Notes: a model not told the origin generated them from the sequence alone. Shown: positions 8,777 to 17,676, counted from the stretch's first letter. The stretch is 64,000 nucleotides of DNA from Halopiger aswanensis (GCF_003610195.1 NZ_RAPO01000003.1:62001-126000); one strand, 5' to 3'. Translations and numbers: made by a program.

Positions 8777-9090
8777 GGGGTATGACTCCACGCCCCAGCC
8801 GTAAACGTTTTCGAAACAATTCACACCGGGTTTACCGTTGTCACAGTGCAAGCCCGTGGCGGTCCGATCGAACCGTACGTCGGGCAGAACGATTAGTGGC
8901 GGCGACACTCAAGGCGGCACACTTGCCACGGCGGTCGATCGTCTCGATGGTGCCCGCGGAAACGGCGACCAGTCGACGGAACGACGACCGTCACGACCGA
9001 CACTGCAGTAACGCAGAGTAGCCGAACGGCCGTCGTTCCCGCCGCGTACGAGACGGAAACGGTTTAACGTCGCCACTGGTACTACGATTC
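8777..9090. other. Divergent intergenic region between etfB and TRAM gene
   Basis: No gene is recognisable. It should carry both divergent promoters. The stretch just before the TRAM gene contains an A/T-rich element (GGTTTAAC) about 25-30 nt upstream of its ATG, consistent with a TATA box. Confidence 0.4.
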
Positions 9091-9585
9091 ATGGCAGACT
9101 GTCCGCTCGCCGACGACTGTCCGAGCTTCTCCGAACGGATCTCGGGAATGGGGTGCCAACACTACGGTGATCGAGGGGGCAAGGAGTGGTGCCAGCACTA
9201 CAACCAGCCCATCGAGGATCTGAAGACCCAGCCCGTCAAATCCGGCGAAGAAGTCGTGCTCGACATCGTCGACATGCACGAAAGCGGCGCCGGCGTCGGC
9301 CGCACCGAGGACGGCTTCATCGTCCTCGTCGACGGCCTGCTGCCCGAGTGCCGCGCTCGCGTCGAGATTACCCAGGTCCACAGCAACCACGCCCGCGCAG
9401 AGAACCTCGAGCAGCTTCCGATGGACGGGGAGGAAGAGGAACCCGCAGACGCGGACGACGATTCGGACGACGACGCGGACGCGGACGAGGCCACGGCGGA
9501 CGACGAGAACGAGGACGAGGAGACGGACACCGGGACCCGCGCTCGCGAACGGCTCGGCAGTCGCGAGAACTTCTGGGGCTCGTAG
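9091..9585 (+). CDS. TRAM domain protein with N-terminal cysteine motif
   Basis: A 164-residue protein. The N-terminus has cysteines in MADCPLADDCPSF and GCQHYGDRGGKEWCQHY, suggesting a small metal site. A TRAM domain, a small beta-barrel that binds RNA, spans about residues 48-110 (VVLDIVDMHESGAGVGRTEDGFIVLVDG). The C-terminus is an acidic linker of about 45 residues. Haloarchaea carry several short TRAM proteins, thought to act as RNA chaperones or in tRNA modification. No partner gene is adjacent. Confidence 0.88.
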   Translation: MADCPLADDCPSFSERISGMGCQHYGDRGGKEWCQHYNQPIEDLKTQPVKSGEEVVLDIVDMHESGAGVGRTEDGFIVLVDGLLPECRARVEITQVHSNHARAENLEQLPMDGEEEEPADADDDSDDDADADEATADDENEDEETDTGTRARERLGSRENFWGS

Positions 9586-9803
9586 TCGGCGCGGACAGGA
9601 CAGCCAGTCGCCGGTCGCCGCGCCGCGCAACCGCGGCGATCGGCCGTTGTACATCGACCGGTTGGAGATCGTTTTCGGCCGCAAACTCACGAGTGAGCGA
9701 CGCGGCCGCCCCTCGAGACCGGGGAAGCTTTGATCCTACCGCATCATAGCACCGGTATGAGCGTGCGGCCGAGCCGATTCGACCGGCGGTGGTCACCGTG
9801 GCC

Positions 9804-10262
9804 ATGATCGACGACATCGAGAACCTCCTCGAGGAGATCGGGTTCGATCCCGACTCGAGCGTGTTGACGCACCGTCAGGCACAGGTACTCGCGCTGCGGG
9901 AGCGAGGGATTTCGCAGGCCGACATCGCCGAGGCGCTCGGTACTTCGCGCGCGAACGTCTCCTCGATCGAGTCGAGCGCGCGGGAAAACTTAGAGAAGGC
10001 CCGCGAGACGGTCGCGTTCGCGGAGGCGCTCCGGGCGCCGGTTCGCGTCCGCGTGCCTGCGGGCACTGACCTCTACGACGTGCCCGACCTCGTCTACGAG
10101 GCCTGCGACGAAGCCGGCGTGAAGGTCGATTACACCGCGCCGGACCTGATGAAAGTCGTCAGCGACTCGGCAGGCTCGGCCGTCTCGGGGCGCGAGGTAT
10201 CGACGCCGCTTATCATCGGCGTCACCTCGAAGGGGATGGTGCGCGTTCGCCATCAGGAGTAA
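9804..10262 (+). CDS. Tfx-family DNA-binding regulator
   Basis: About 152 residues. An N-terminal helix-turn-helix (LTHRQAQVLALRERGISQADIAEALGTSRANVSSIE, roughly residues 20-55) precedes the Tfx C-terminal domain, which is a molybdenum-type ligand domain (RVRVPAGTDLYDVPDLVYEACDEAGVKVDY). In methanogens the founding member binds downstream of the formylmethanofuran dehydrogenase operon; the targets here are unknown. An in-frame ATG-like start five codons upstream is possible. The chosen ATG begins the conserved MIDDIENLL segment. Confidence 0.85.
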   Translation: MIDDIENLLEEIGFDPDSSVLTHRQAQVLALRERGISQADIAEALGTSRANVSSIESSARENLEKARETVAFAEALRAPVRVRVPAGTDLYDVPDLVYEACDEAGVKVDYTAPDLMKVVSDSAGSAVSGREVSTPLIIGVTSKGMVRVRHQE

Positions 10263-10447
10263 GGCTGTCCCCAACGGTTCCGTTCCCCGGTCTGCGTGTG
10301 ACTGTTCAGTCGCGATTCCGATCCAGCCGGCGGACCTCCCGGGACGAGACGCTACTGCAGTTACGTTCGACACGAGATGTGCCTCTCACAGTCCGATCGG
10401 CCGTCGAGCGACACGGACTAGAACGGACGGTGCACCGGCCACCGTAG

Positions 10448-10723
10448 TCACTCCTCGATGTACTGGCGCTCCCACTCGCGGCGCTCTTCGATCGCCTGTA
10501 CTCCCTGGTCGCTGATCTCGTAATAGTTCGTCCGACGGTCGAGCTGTCCCTTCTCGACGAGCCCCTTGTTGACGAGGGTGTCCAGATTCGGATACAGTCG
10601 TCCGTGATTGATATCGGCGCTGTAGTACGACTCGATTTCGTCTTTGACGTCTTGGCCCGACGGTTGGTCGGCGCCTGCGATGACGTACAGGAGATCCCGC
10701 TGGAATCCGGTCAGATCGTCCAT
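10448..10723 (-). CDS. PadR-like winged-helix regulator
   Basis: A 91-residue single-domain protein with the PadR winged helix: FQRDLLYVIAG, then GQDVKDEIESYY, then GRLYPNLDTLVNKGLVEKG, and the wing DRRTNYYEISDQG. It ends just after the wing helix, so it lacks the long C-terminal dimerisation domain of classical PadR, as is common in haloarchaea. A 12-bp perfect palindrome sits 10 bp upstream of the start codon, which suggests autoregulation. Confidence 0.9.
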   Translation of the reverse strand: MDDLTGFQRDLLYVIAGADQPSGQDVKDEIESYYSADINHGRLYPNLDTLVNKGLVEKGQLDRRTNYYEISDQGVQAIEERREWERQYIEE

Positions 10724-10732
10724 GTTTCACCC

Positions 10733-10744
10733 GTGTGATCACAC
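10733..10744. promoter_or_regulatory. Palindrome GTGTGATCACAC upstream of padR-like gene
   Basis: A perfect 12-bp palindrome lies 9 bp upstream of the first base of the PadR-like gene's start codon. Position and symmetry suit a dimeric winged-helix repressor acting on its own promoter. Binding is inferred. Confidence 0.55.
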
Positions 10745-10935
10745 CAAGAGAGCGACTATTTGTTATCTATCGCGTATCACGCCCCCGTAGACGGTTTCAA
10801 ACGGACTAATACAGCGTTAGACCGCGTACTCGGCGTTTCCGGTATCGTACACTCCTCGAGATTGTGATACAACAGCGTCGCTCGAGCGCCGAGCGATCGA
10901 TTGCGGAGCGTCGTCACTCGGACGGTCGGTCGCCA

Positions 10936-10941
10936 AAAAAC
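10936..10941 (-). terminator. Oligo-T tract after cspA
   Basis: On the minus strand a run of six T lies in the intergenic space after the cold-shock gene. Oligo-U tracts are the usual archaeal intrinsic termination signal. Confidence 0.4.
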
Positions 10942-10984
10942 TGATTTGTATACTGAAACCCGTTACCGAACGCGAAGCACCGTG

Positions 10985-11179
10985 TTACAGGCGGGTGACG
11001 TTGGTGGCGCGGGGGCCCTTGGGGGCCTGTTCGATGTCGAATTCGATCTCTGTGCCTTCTTCGAGGTCCGGGCCGCCAACGTCTTCCATGTGGAAGAATA
11101 CGTCTTCGTCCGCGTCCTCAGTCGAAATGAAACCGTAACCGCCTGTGTCGTTGAAGAAATCAACGTTGCCTTTCGCCAT
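10985..11179 (-). CDS. cspA: Cold-shock domain protein
   Basis: A 64-residue single cold-shock domain. It starts MAKGNVDFFNDTGGYGFI with RNP1 (GGYGFI) and RNP2 (DVFFH), binds single-stranded nucleic acid and probably acts as an RNA chaperone. The ATG at MAKG is chosen because it matches the family and gives a TATA-like element (GTTATACG on the minus strand) about 28 nt upstream. A run of six T follows the gene about 45 nt after the stop (minus-strand sense), a likely terminator. Confidence 0.95.
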   Translation of the reverse strand: MAKGNVDFFNDTGGYGFISTEDADEDVFFHMEDVGGPDLEEGTEIEFDIEQAPKGPRATNVTRL

Positions 11180-11656
11180 TGCAACCGTACGAACCGGCCC
11201 CACACGTATAACAGTTGTGCTACAATTAGTGTTTTGAAACGAAGATAATTTTCGATAGAACTGGGCAAACAGTCCTCGAGCGGAACAGAATCGGATAGAA
11301 ACGATTGTATTCGAACCCGATACGATGCCGTTAATCGATCCGAATCGTAACCGTCGTCAGTCCACGAGCGGCGTTCGTCGGGGCGCTCGAGCGAGTTGCG
11401 GCGGTACTGCCGATTCGCTACGAAACAGAATCTGGCGAGATAACCGGTAAAGGGATCGATCTCGATAGTGACCGATCGGTCAAAAGTTCGTGTCGCCTCG
11501 GTGGGACACACCCGGCCGTACTCGAGTGCGATCGGTTCGCATCATCGCACAGTCATCGTTCGGCCACCCTTCGATCCGCACTCGAGAGTAACGACGGCGT
11601 ACTCGAGTCCGACTCGAATAGTATCGTTTAGGTGTATCCGACAGCGAGCCGACGGT
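11180..11656. other. Divergent intergenic region cspA / transporter
   Basis: No gene is supported in these 477 bases. The left edge carries the cspA TATA element. The right edge has an A/T-rich box (ATCGTTTA near 11623-11630) about 30 nt before the transporter ATG. Several CTCGAG-containing short inverted repeats occur between them but none stands out. Confidence 0.4.
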
Positions 11657-12382
11657 ATGAGTCACGCACGAGCCACTACCGCGCCGACGATCGCGCAGGT
11701 CGCACTGATCGGCCTGTTCGTCACGGCGCTCGTCACCGCCCAACTAACAGCGTCGAAGGTGCTCGCGTTCGAACTGCCCGTTGCGCTCCCGATCACGGGC
11801 TCGCAGCTCGCGCTGCCCGGCGCCGCGCTCGCGTACGCGCTCACGTTCCTCGCGAGCGACTGTTACACCGAACTCTACGGTCGCCGCGCGGCCCAGATCG
11901 TCGTCAACGTCGGCTTCCTGCTGAACTTCATCGTCCTCGCGCTGGTCTGGTCGACGATCGCCGCACCTGCTGCGCCCTCGAGCGTCGACCCCGCCGCCTT
12001 CGAGACGGCCCTGGGCGCCTCGACGAACGTCGTCATCGGGAGCCTGCTGGCCTACGTCGTGAGCCAGAACTGGGACGTGATCGTCTTCCACCGCATTCGC
12101 GAGGCGACCGGCGCGCGGATGCTCTGGCTGCGCAACATCGGCTCGACGGCCACCAGCCAGGCGATCGACACCGTCATCTTCGTCTCGGTCGCCTTCGCCA
12201 TCGCGCCCGCCGTGCTCGGCGTCGGCGCCGTCCTTCCGACGAACGTCCTGCTCTCGTTGATCGTCGGCCAGTACCTGCTGAAGTTCGCGATCGCGCTGCT
12301 GGACACGCCGATCGTCTACGCCGTCGTCTCGCTCGTGCGCTCCCGTGAGGGGATCACCCCCGACGACGCGCATACGGCCTGA
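11657..12382 (+). CDS. Queuosine precursor transporter (YhhQ/VUT family)
   Basis: A 241-residue integral membrane protein with six to seven hydrophobic segments. Family marks include the N-terminal TASKVLAF segment, SDCYTELYGRRAAQ after the third segment, and the later LRNIGSTATSQAIDTVIFV stretch. YhhQ transporters import deazaguanine precursors of queuosine; in archaea these would feed archaeosine in tRNA. No archaeosine gene is adjacent. The ATG is chosen for position: an upstream in-frame extension would have no family match and would place the TATA-like box inside the gene. Confidence 0.9.
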   Translation: MSHARATTAPTIAQVALIGLFVTALVTAQLTASKVLAFELPVALPITGSQLALPGAALAYALTFLASDCYTELYGRRAAQIVVNVGFLLNFIVLALVWSTIAAPAAPSSVDPAAFETALGASTNVVIGSLLAYVVSQNWDVIVFHRIREATGARMLWLRNIGSTATSQAIDTVIFVSVAFAIAPAVLGVGAVLPTNVLLSLIVGQYLLKFAIALLDTPIVYAVVSLVRSREGITPDDAHTA

Positions 12383-12468
12383 TTTTCGCTGCCGCCCGTT
12401 TTGTCAGCCGGTCCGAACCGATCGCGTCGAACGGAGAGCGTTTAGTGGCGCGCTCGAGAGGAACGGGT

Positions 12469-13566
12469 ATGGACGAACGCGTCCGCGAACACGCCGACGT
12501 ACTGGTCGACTGGAGCGCCCGCGTTGAGGAGGGAGACGACGTCATTCTCTCGGTCGGACCCGACGCCCACGAACTGGCAGTCGCCGTCGCCGAGAAACTC
12601 GGCGAGCGAGGGGCGAATCTGCTCGCGACCTACAGCACCGGGGAGATCACGCGCGCGTACCTGCGGGCTCACGACGGCGACTTCGACGAGAACCCGGCGC
12701 ACGAACGCGCGCTGTTCGAAAACGCGGACGTCTACCTCTCGCTGGGCGGCGGCCGGAACACGAGCGCGACGGCCGACGTACCGAGCGAGACGCGGCAGGC
12801 CTACGGGAACGCCCGCACGGAGATCCGCGAGGCGCGCTTCGACACGCGGTGGGTCTCGACGGTCCACCCGACGCGGTCGCTCGCCCAGCAGGCCAACATG
12901 GCCTACGAGGAGTACCAGGACTTCGCCTACGACGCCATTCTGCGCGACTGGGAGTCGCTCGCCGACGAGATGGCCAACATGAAGGACCTGCTCGACGGCG
13001 GTTCGGAGGTCCGGCTCGTCTCCGAGGGCACCGACCTCACGATGGCGATCGACGACCGCACCGCGGTCAACAGCGCCGCCTCGGTCGCCTACGACTCGCA
13101 CAACCTCCCCAGCGGCGAGGTCTTCACCGCGCCGTACGCCACCGAGGGCGAGGTCACGTTCGACGTCCCGATGACGCTGCACGGCGAAGCCGTCCGGAAC
13201 GTCCGCCTCGAGTTCGACGACGGCGAGGTCGTCGAGTACGACGCCGAACAGGGCGCGGACGTGATCGAGGAGATTCTCGAGACCGACGAGGGGGCGCGTC
13301 GACTGGGCGAACTCGGCATCGGGATGAACCGCGGCATCGACCGCTACACGGACAACATCCTCTTCGACGAGAAGATGGGCGAAACGGTCCACCTGGCGCT
13401 GGGGCGGGCCTACGACGCCTGCCTCCCCGAGGGCGAGTCGGGTAACGAGTCGGCGGTCCACGTCGACATGATCACCGACATGAGCGAGGACTCGCGACTC
13501 GAGATCGACGGCGAGGTCGTGCAGCGGAACGGGACGTTCCGGTGGGAGGACGGCTTCGAGGCGTAA
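12469..13566 (+). CDS. Aminopeptidase, M29 family
   Basis: A 365-residue metallopeptidase of the thermophilic aminopeptidase (AmpS/PepS) type, which removes N-terminal residues from peptides in the cytoplasm. The C-terminal metal-binding half shows the expected segments in order: LPSGEVFTAPYATEGEVTF (with the metal-binding Glu), ELGIGMNRGIDRYT, DEKMGETVHLALGRAYD and NESAVHVDMITDM. The start is the ATG eight codons inside the longest open frame, at MDERVREHADVLVDW, which matches the family N-terminus. Confidence 0.9.
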   Translation: MDERVREHADVLVDWSARVEEGDDVILSVGPDAHELAVAVAEKLGERGANLLATYSTGEITRAYLRAHDGDFDENPAHERALFENADVYLSLGGGRNTSATADVPSETRQAYGNARTEIREARFDTRWVSTVHPTRSLAQQANMAYEEYQDFAYDAILRDWESLADEMANMKDLLDGGSEVRLVSEGTDLTMAIDDRTAVNSAASVAYDSHNLPSGEVFTAPYATEGEVTFDVPMTLHGEAVRNVRLEFDDGEVVEYDAEQGADVIEEILETDEGARRLGELGIGMNRGIDRYTDNILFDEKMGETVHLALGRAYDACLPEGESGNESAVHVDMITDMSEDSRLEIDGEVVQRNGTFRWEDGFEA

Positions 13567-13941
13567 AGCGAAACGAGATCGGACGCGACAGTACTCGAGC
13601 GGGGATCGGCGGATACCCTCGAGTAGACAGCGTTTACGATCGCCGTTGCCGGCACCTAGAGCAGGAACCGAGTTCATACTAATGGGCGATCCTGCCGTTT
13701 CGTCGAGTACCGCCTTGACCGGTGGCGGCGAATAACCGGTCGGGATGCTCGGCGTCCCGCTCCCCGTTTCGACAGTTGTCTGCCCGCCCCGCCGGAGGCG
13801 GCACGTATCCGGCACTTTTTATACTCCATCCCCCTCGGCGGGGCGCAGTATCGCGTCAGTTCGGTGCGGAGCGACGCTTCGCGGCCCCAACAGCAGCCGC
13901 GCATCCGTGACGTTCTCGAGTCTCGAGCCCCTATCGCGGAT
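13567..13941. other. Intergenic region upstream of DUF309 gene
   Basis: No gene is supported. A strong TATA-like box (TTTTTATA, about 13815-13822) lies roughly 120 nt upstream of the DUF309 start. It is preceded by a GC-rich inverted repeat around CCGCCGGAGGCGG at about 13790-13802. Confidence 0.4.
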
Positions 13942-14556
13942 ATGCGCAACCAGCTCCGGGCCGGCGCCGCCATCTACAACGACGGCCGCTACCACGCCGC
14001 CCACGACGCCTGGGAAGACCGGTGGCTCGAGTGCGAAGACGGGACCGACGACGAGCAGTTGCTCCACGGGTTGATTCAACTCTCCGCCGCGGTCCACCAC
14101 GCCCACGACGGTAACTGGGAGGGCGCCGTCGGGCTGGCCGAAAGCGCCCGCGAGTATCTCGCGGGGAGCCCCGCAGATTACCGCGACCTGAATCTCGAGG
14201 GGATCCGCACATACCTCGCCGCGCTCGCGGCCGATCCGGAGCTAATCGAGCGCCGAGCGCCGGTGCGACTCGAACACGACGGCGAGGTGCCGAAATTGGC
14301 CACGCTCGACTTCGAGGAAACGATCGTCGCCGCACCCGTCCTCGCCGACGAACTGGGGTACGACGCGGACCCGATCGAACGCGCGTGCGAGTATGCACAG
14401 CGGGATCTATCCGAGGGGGAAGACGACAGTCGGTTCATCACCCTGTTGTTCGACTTCGTCCGCGAGGAGGACGCTCGCGGAATCGTCTTCCAGCGACTCA
14501 CCCAGCACGTCGACCGGCGAGCAGCGCGCGAGTCGGACGTCGAGGGGCTGTTTTAA
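13942..14556 (+). CDS. DUF309 family protein
   Basis: A 204-residue soluble protein with the DUF309 signature in its first third: GRYHAAHDAWEDRWLE, then DEQLLHGLIQLSAAVHHAHDGNWEGAVGLAESA. The His/Glu/Trp set (HAAHDAWEDRW, HGLIQLSAAVHH) is the conserved core of this helical family, whose function is unknown. The start is the ATG at MRNQLRAGAAIYNDG; the frame is open 26 codons upstream but that part is unlike the family. Confidence 0.85.
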   Translation: MRNQLRAGAAIYNDGRYHAAHDAWEDRWLECEDGTDDEQLLHGLIQLSAAVHHAHDGNWEGAVGLAESAREYLAGSPADYRDLNLEGIRTYLAALAADPELIERRAPVRLEHDGEVPKLATLDFEETIVAAPVLADELGYDADPIERACEYAQRDLSEGEDDSRFITLLFDFVREEDARGIVFQRLTQHVDRRAARESDVEGLF

Positions 14557-14627
14557 CCGATATCGACCGCGCCGTCGGCGGAAGTCAGTACGTTTTCCTA
14601 CCGGAACCCCGAATGTCAGCGTGAGCT

Positions 14628-14747
14628 ATGTCCGACTTCGTTTCCGTCACGTGCGACCAGTGTGGTGACGAGTTCAAGGCATACCCCGACGCGAACGCGG
14701 CCGACCGGGGCTACTGCAGTCCCGCGTGCGCGCTCGAGGACGCGTAA
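14628..14747 (+). CDS. Small zinc-finger-like protein (39 residues)
   Basis: A 39-residue open frame beginning MSDFVSVTCDQCGDEF and ending YCSPACALEDA. The spacing CxxC ... CxxxC (C9, C12, C29, C33) is that of a treble-clef or MYM/TRASH-like zinc knuckle. It lies 71 bp after the DUF309 gene on the same strand. The codon pattern is like that of the neighbours. Small zinc proteins of this size are abundant in haloarchaea and many affect growth or biofilm phenotypes; this one is unassigned. Confidence 0.65.
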   Translation: MSDFVSVTCDQCGDEFKAYPDANAADRGYCSPACALEDA

Positions 14748-14893
14748 CGTCCGACAGACGCCGAACGATCAACGATCGGCACTCTCTCAGGTTGGTCCGA
14801 GCCGGAATCGTAGCTGCATCCGGTTCGGACGCGTTATTTTTGGCAGCTACCGTCCGCCAGGAGCGACCGGCGGGCAGAAGGCAGAAAAGCGAG

Positions 14894-15637
14894 TCAGTCG
14901 TGACGCGCGGAGTTGTCCTGGGGCTCGTAGCCCAGCACCTCTCGAGCGCGTTCGATGGAGTAGTACTTGCGGTCGTTGTCGGAGATTCCGTAGACGATTT
15001 CGTAGCCGTAGTCGGCCGCGATGCAGCGATCGAAGAGGTGGGCACAGTCGCGGTAGGAGAGCCACATCGCCTGGCCCCGTTCGTAGTCGATCGGCGGGTG
15101 GTCCTTGGTGAGGTTACCGATGCGGACGCAGACGACCGAGAGGTCGTACTCGTCGTGGTAGTACCGCCCGAGCGACTCGCCCGCGGCCTTCGAGACGCCG
15201 TAGAGGTTGCCAGGCCGCGGCAGTTCGGTGCCGTCGAGCAGGTAGTCGTCGTCCGCGCGGTACATCTCGGGCGTGCGTTCCTCGGTCTCGTAGTGACCGA
15301 CGGCGTGGTTCGACGACGCGAACGCGACCTTCTCGACGCCGGCGTCGACGGCGGCCTCGAAGACGGTCTGGGTGCCGTCGATGTTGTTCGTCAGGACGCT
15401 ATCCCACGGCGCGTCCGGCCGCGGATCGCCGGCGAGGTGAATCACGGCGTCGACGCCCTCCATCGCCTCGCGGACGGCCTCGTCGTCGGTGATGTCCGCG
15501 ACGACGAACTCGCCCGGGTAGTCCTCCGTCGGCGGATCCCGATCCAGCAAACGCCACTCGTACTCGTCCGCGAGGCCGCCGAGGATAGCGTCTCCGACCC
15601 GCCCCGCAGCCCCCGTGAGCAGGACTGACTGTGCCAT
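14894..15637 (-). CDS. azf: NAD-dependent glucose-6-phosphate dehydrogenase (Azf-type), SDR
   Basis: A 247-residue extended short-chain dehydrogenase. The nucleotide-binding motif is TGAAGRVG at residues 7-14, an acidic LLDRD follows beta-2 (favouring NAD), and the catalytic YGVSK is near residue 150 with SSNHAVG upstream. The sequence closely resembles what I know of the haloarchaeal Azf enzyme, which starts an oxidative pentose phosphate route by oxidising glucose 6-phosphate. Uronate dehydrogenase is the nearest alternative. The ATG at MAQSVLLTGAAG matches the family; 24 more codons are open upstream. Confidence 0.78.
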   Translation of the reverse strand: MAQSVLLTGAAGRVGDAILGGLADEYEWRLLDRDPPTEDYPGEFVVADITDDEAVREAMEGVDAVIHLAGDPRPDAPWDSVLTNNIDGTQTVFEAAVDAGVEKVAFASSNHAVGHYETEERTPEMYRADDDYLLDGTELPRPGNLYGVSKAAGESLGRYYHDEYDLSVVCVRIGNLTKDHPPIDYERGQAMWLSYRDCAHLFDRCIAADYGYEIVYGISDNDRKYYSIERAREVLGYEPQDNSARHD

Positions 15638-15771
15638 TCGTTGTTCGGTGGAAAGGAAAGCGGCGATAAGTACCATGCGGTTCCGCGCCGGCACGGTCGT
15701 CGCTGACACGCACGTCCCGGAGAACCGAACGGATCGGAACCCCCTTCCCGGCCGCGCGCGAGGAAATCAGT

Positions 15772-16143
15772 ATGGCAGACACCGCGCCGACCACCGCCGA
15801 AGCCGCCTGCTTCGAGGCCGGCATCAAGTTCGGCACGCTCTACCACCAGTTCGCGGGCACCCCGCTCTCGCCCGACAGCGCCGCGAGCATCGAGACCGCC
15901 ATGGAGGAGGCGATCGAAAACCAACCCCACTGTACCGACGTCACTGTCGAGGTCCAACGGGACGCCCTCGAGGCCGAACTCGCCGATTCAGCCGCCGACT
16001 ACACCGAGCTGACCGGTCGCTTCCTCGAGGTCGAGATCGTCGTCGACTACGAGGGCTGCGAGGTCCTCACGCGGATGGCGATGGAGGACGGTTACCCGCT
16101 GATGAAAGTCGTCTCGGTTCGAGATGCAGACGATTCTGTGTAA
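15772..16143 (+). CDS. mptD: Dihydroneopterin aldolase, archaeal MptD type
   Basis: A 123-residue protein of the archaeal dihydroneopterin aldolase family (formerly DUF381). It cleaves 7,8-dihydroneopterin to 6-hydroxymethyl-dihydropterin and glycolaldehyde in pterin biosynthesis. The family's N-terminal signature EAGIKFGTLYHQFAGTP, with its conserved Glu, is at residues 15-31, and YPLMKVVSVRD closes the fold. The gene is transcribed divergently from azf over a 134-bp spacer. Confidence 0.8.
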   Translation: MADTAPTTAEAACFEAGIKFGTLYHQFAGTPLSPDSAASIETAMEEAIENQPHCTDVTVEVQRDALEAELADSAADYTELTGRFLEVEIVVDYEGCEVLTRMAMEDGYPLMKVVSVRDADDSV

Positions 16144-16217
16144 CGGGTAGTGGCGCTGTCGATTCTCGAGTCGCTACCCACCAACCCCCTCATTTCCATC
16201 AGATATATCGACTCGAA

Positions 16218-16230
16218 ACTGTTAAATTTA
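16218..16230 (+). promoter_or_regulatory. TATA box of PGF-CTERM protein gene
   Basis: The A/T-rich stretch TGTTAAATTTA is centred about 26 nt upstream of the ATG of the following secreted protein gene, suggesting a leaderless transcript. Confidence 0.5.
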
Positions 16231-16250
16231 GCCAACGTTCGAACGATACT

Positions 16251-16964
16251 ATGGGCTCGGTATCCACGAGACGCATCTCGATCGCACTCACCACGCTCCT
16301 CCTCGCGGTGGCCGCAATCGGCCTTACCGCAACGCCGCTGGTCGCACAGGAAACCGGACACGTCAGTTCGGAACTGACGATTACCGTGACGGACGACGGC
16401 GAGGTCGAATCCCAGGAGATCCACCAGGAGCTGCCCCTCGAGATGGCCGAGGGAATGGAGGCGATGATCGCGACGGACGAGTACGACGACTTTGCGGAGT
16501 ACCTGGCCGAGACGATCGTCGAGGCCGAGAACGGCGTCGGCGACTACGAGTCGGCCGAGACGCGGGAGGAAGACGACGTCTACGTCGTGGACCTGACCCT
16601 GACCGACATCGAGACGGACGAACTCGACGACACGGCGATCACGGTCGCGGACGGGACCGTCAGCGTCGAAATGCCGGGCAGTGCCGATCCCGTATACGGG
16701 GGCGAAGGCGTCGACGGGGCCGCGTTCGCGGCCGGCGGTGAGCACACCGTCACCGTCGAGATGCCCGGCGAGATCCGCGACTCGAACGCACTCGAGGAGG
16801 ACGGAACCGCCGCGACGTGGCACCTCCACGAGGAGATGCCCGAGACACTGACCGTCGAATCCGGAACCGGCGGCGGGGACGACGGCCTTCCCGGCTTCGG
16901 TCCCGCGGTCGCGATCTGTGGTTTCCTGCTGGGGACGCTCCTGCTCGCCCGACATCGAACGTAA
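16251..16964 (+). CDS. Secreted PGF-CTERM protein
   Basis: A 237-residue exported protein. A Sec signal peptide covers about residues 1-33 (RRISIALTTLLLAVAAIGLTA, then VAQE). The middle is acidic with beta-rich, alternating segments. The C-terminus has the archaeosortase A sorting signal, PGFGPAV followed by a hydrophobic helix and basic end, so the protein should be cleaved and lipid-attached on the cell surface. I do not recognise the ectodomain. Confidence 0.8.
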   Translation: MGSVSTRRISIALTTLLLAVAAIGLTATPLVAQETGHVSSELTITVTDDGEVESQEIHQELPLEMAEGMEAMIATDEYDDFAEYLAETIVEAENGVGDYESAETREEDDVYVVDLTLTDIETDELDDTAITVADGTVSVEMPGSADPVYGGEGVDGAAFAAGGEHTVTVEMPGEIRDSNALEEDGTAATWHLHEEMPETLTVESGTGGGDDGLPGFGPAVAICGFLLGTLLLARHRT

Positions 16965-17117
16965 AGCAGTCGTCGGGTCCTTCTCGTTCCAGTCGCGACG
17001 GCCTCGAGAAGCCTTTCGAAATCCACCCGCCGTTCGGCGCGTATCGCCCCTCAGGAGCCCGGTTTCACTTTCACTTTCGGGCGACCTTTTAACCTCGGGC
17101 CCCGTGAAGGTGGACAC

Positions 17118-17585
17118 ATGAGCCAAGCGACGTTCGGCGACGACGAGGAACTGTTCGGCGAAGCAGCCAACGAAATGCGCGAGGACGTCGAATCCTCGCT
17201 AGCCGAGGCCTGGGCGGCGCTGCCCGACGCCGACGACGTCTGGGACGCCGACGCCGACAACGTATTGGGCGTGCTCAACGGCCTCAACTCCGCGCTTGAC
17301 GCCGGCGACGCCGAGGATCACCTCCGCGACGCTAAGAAGTGGTTCACGATGGGCCAGCGCGCCGACGCCTTCGAAGATGCCGACGACTTAGAGGCTGAGA
17401 TCGCCGACCTCGAGGAGGCAATCGAGGACATCTCCGAGGCGGGCGAGCAGGTCGGCGAACTCACCTCGACGATTCCGGCGCTTCGCGGGACGCTCGAGGA
17501 TGCGGGCCCGAGCGATGAAGATGACGACGCGGAGGAGGCCGACGCCGAATCCGAGGACGAGGAGGCCGAGGAGGACGAGGAGTAA
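17118..17585 (+). CDS. DUF5790 family protein
   Basis: A 155-residue very acidic, helical protein with an N-terminal MSQATFGDDEELFGEAANEMREDVE segment and a central KKWFTMGQRADAFEDADDLEAEI region, as in the haloarchaeal DUF5790 family. The last 35 residues are almost pure Asp/Glu/Ala. A TATA-like box (CTTTTAAC) lies about 27 nt upstream, so the mRNA is probably leaderless. Function is unknown. Confidence 0.75.
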   Translation: MSQATFGDDEELFGEAANEMREDVESSLAEAWAALPDADDVWDADADNVLGVLNGLNSALDAGDAEDHLRDAKKWFTMGQRADAFEDADDLEAEIADLEEAIEDISEAGEQVGELTSTIPALRGTLEDAGPSDEDDDAEEADAESEDEEAEEDEE

Positions 17586-17676
17586 CCGCCGCTCGACGCA
17601 TCGCACCGTCTCGATCGCCGACCACCCATAGGTTCATCCGTGCCGCTCGAGTGTCCCGTAGCGGCGTCGACCGCGG

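Noticed and set aside
8782-9021. 79-codon frame between etfB and the TRAM gene
   Set aside because: Arg/Ser-rich translation without start context or family; looks like GC-driven chance.
12442-13815. 457-codon minus-strand open frame over the M29 peptidase
   Set aside because: Antisense shadow; no recognisable domain, and the opposite frame matches a full enzyme family.
13674-13973. 99-codon minus-strand frame upstream of the DUF309 gene
   Set aside because: It overlaps the promoter and start of the DUF309 gene and has Arg/Ser-rich composition unlike the acidic proteome.
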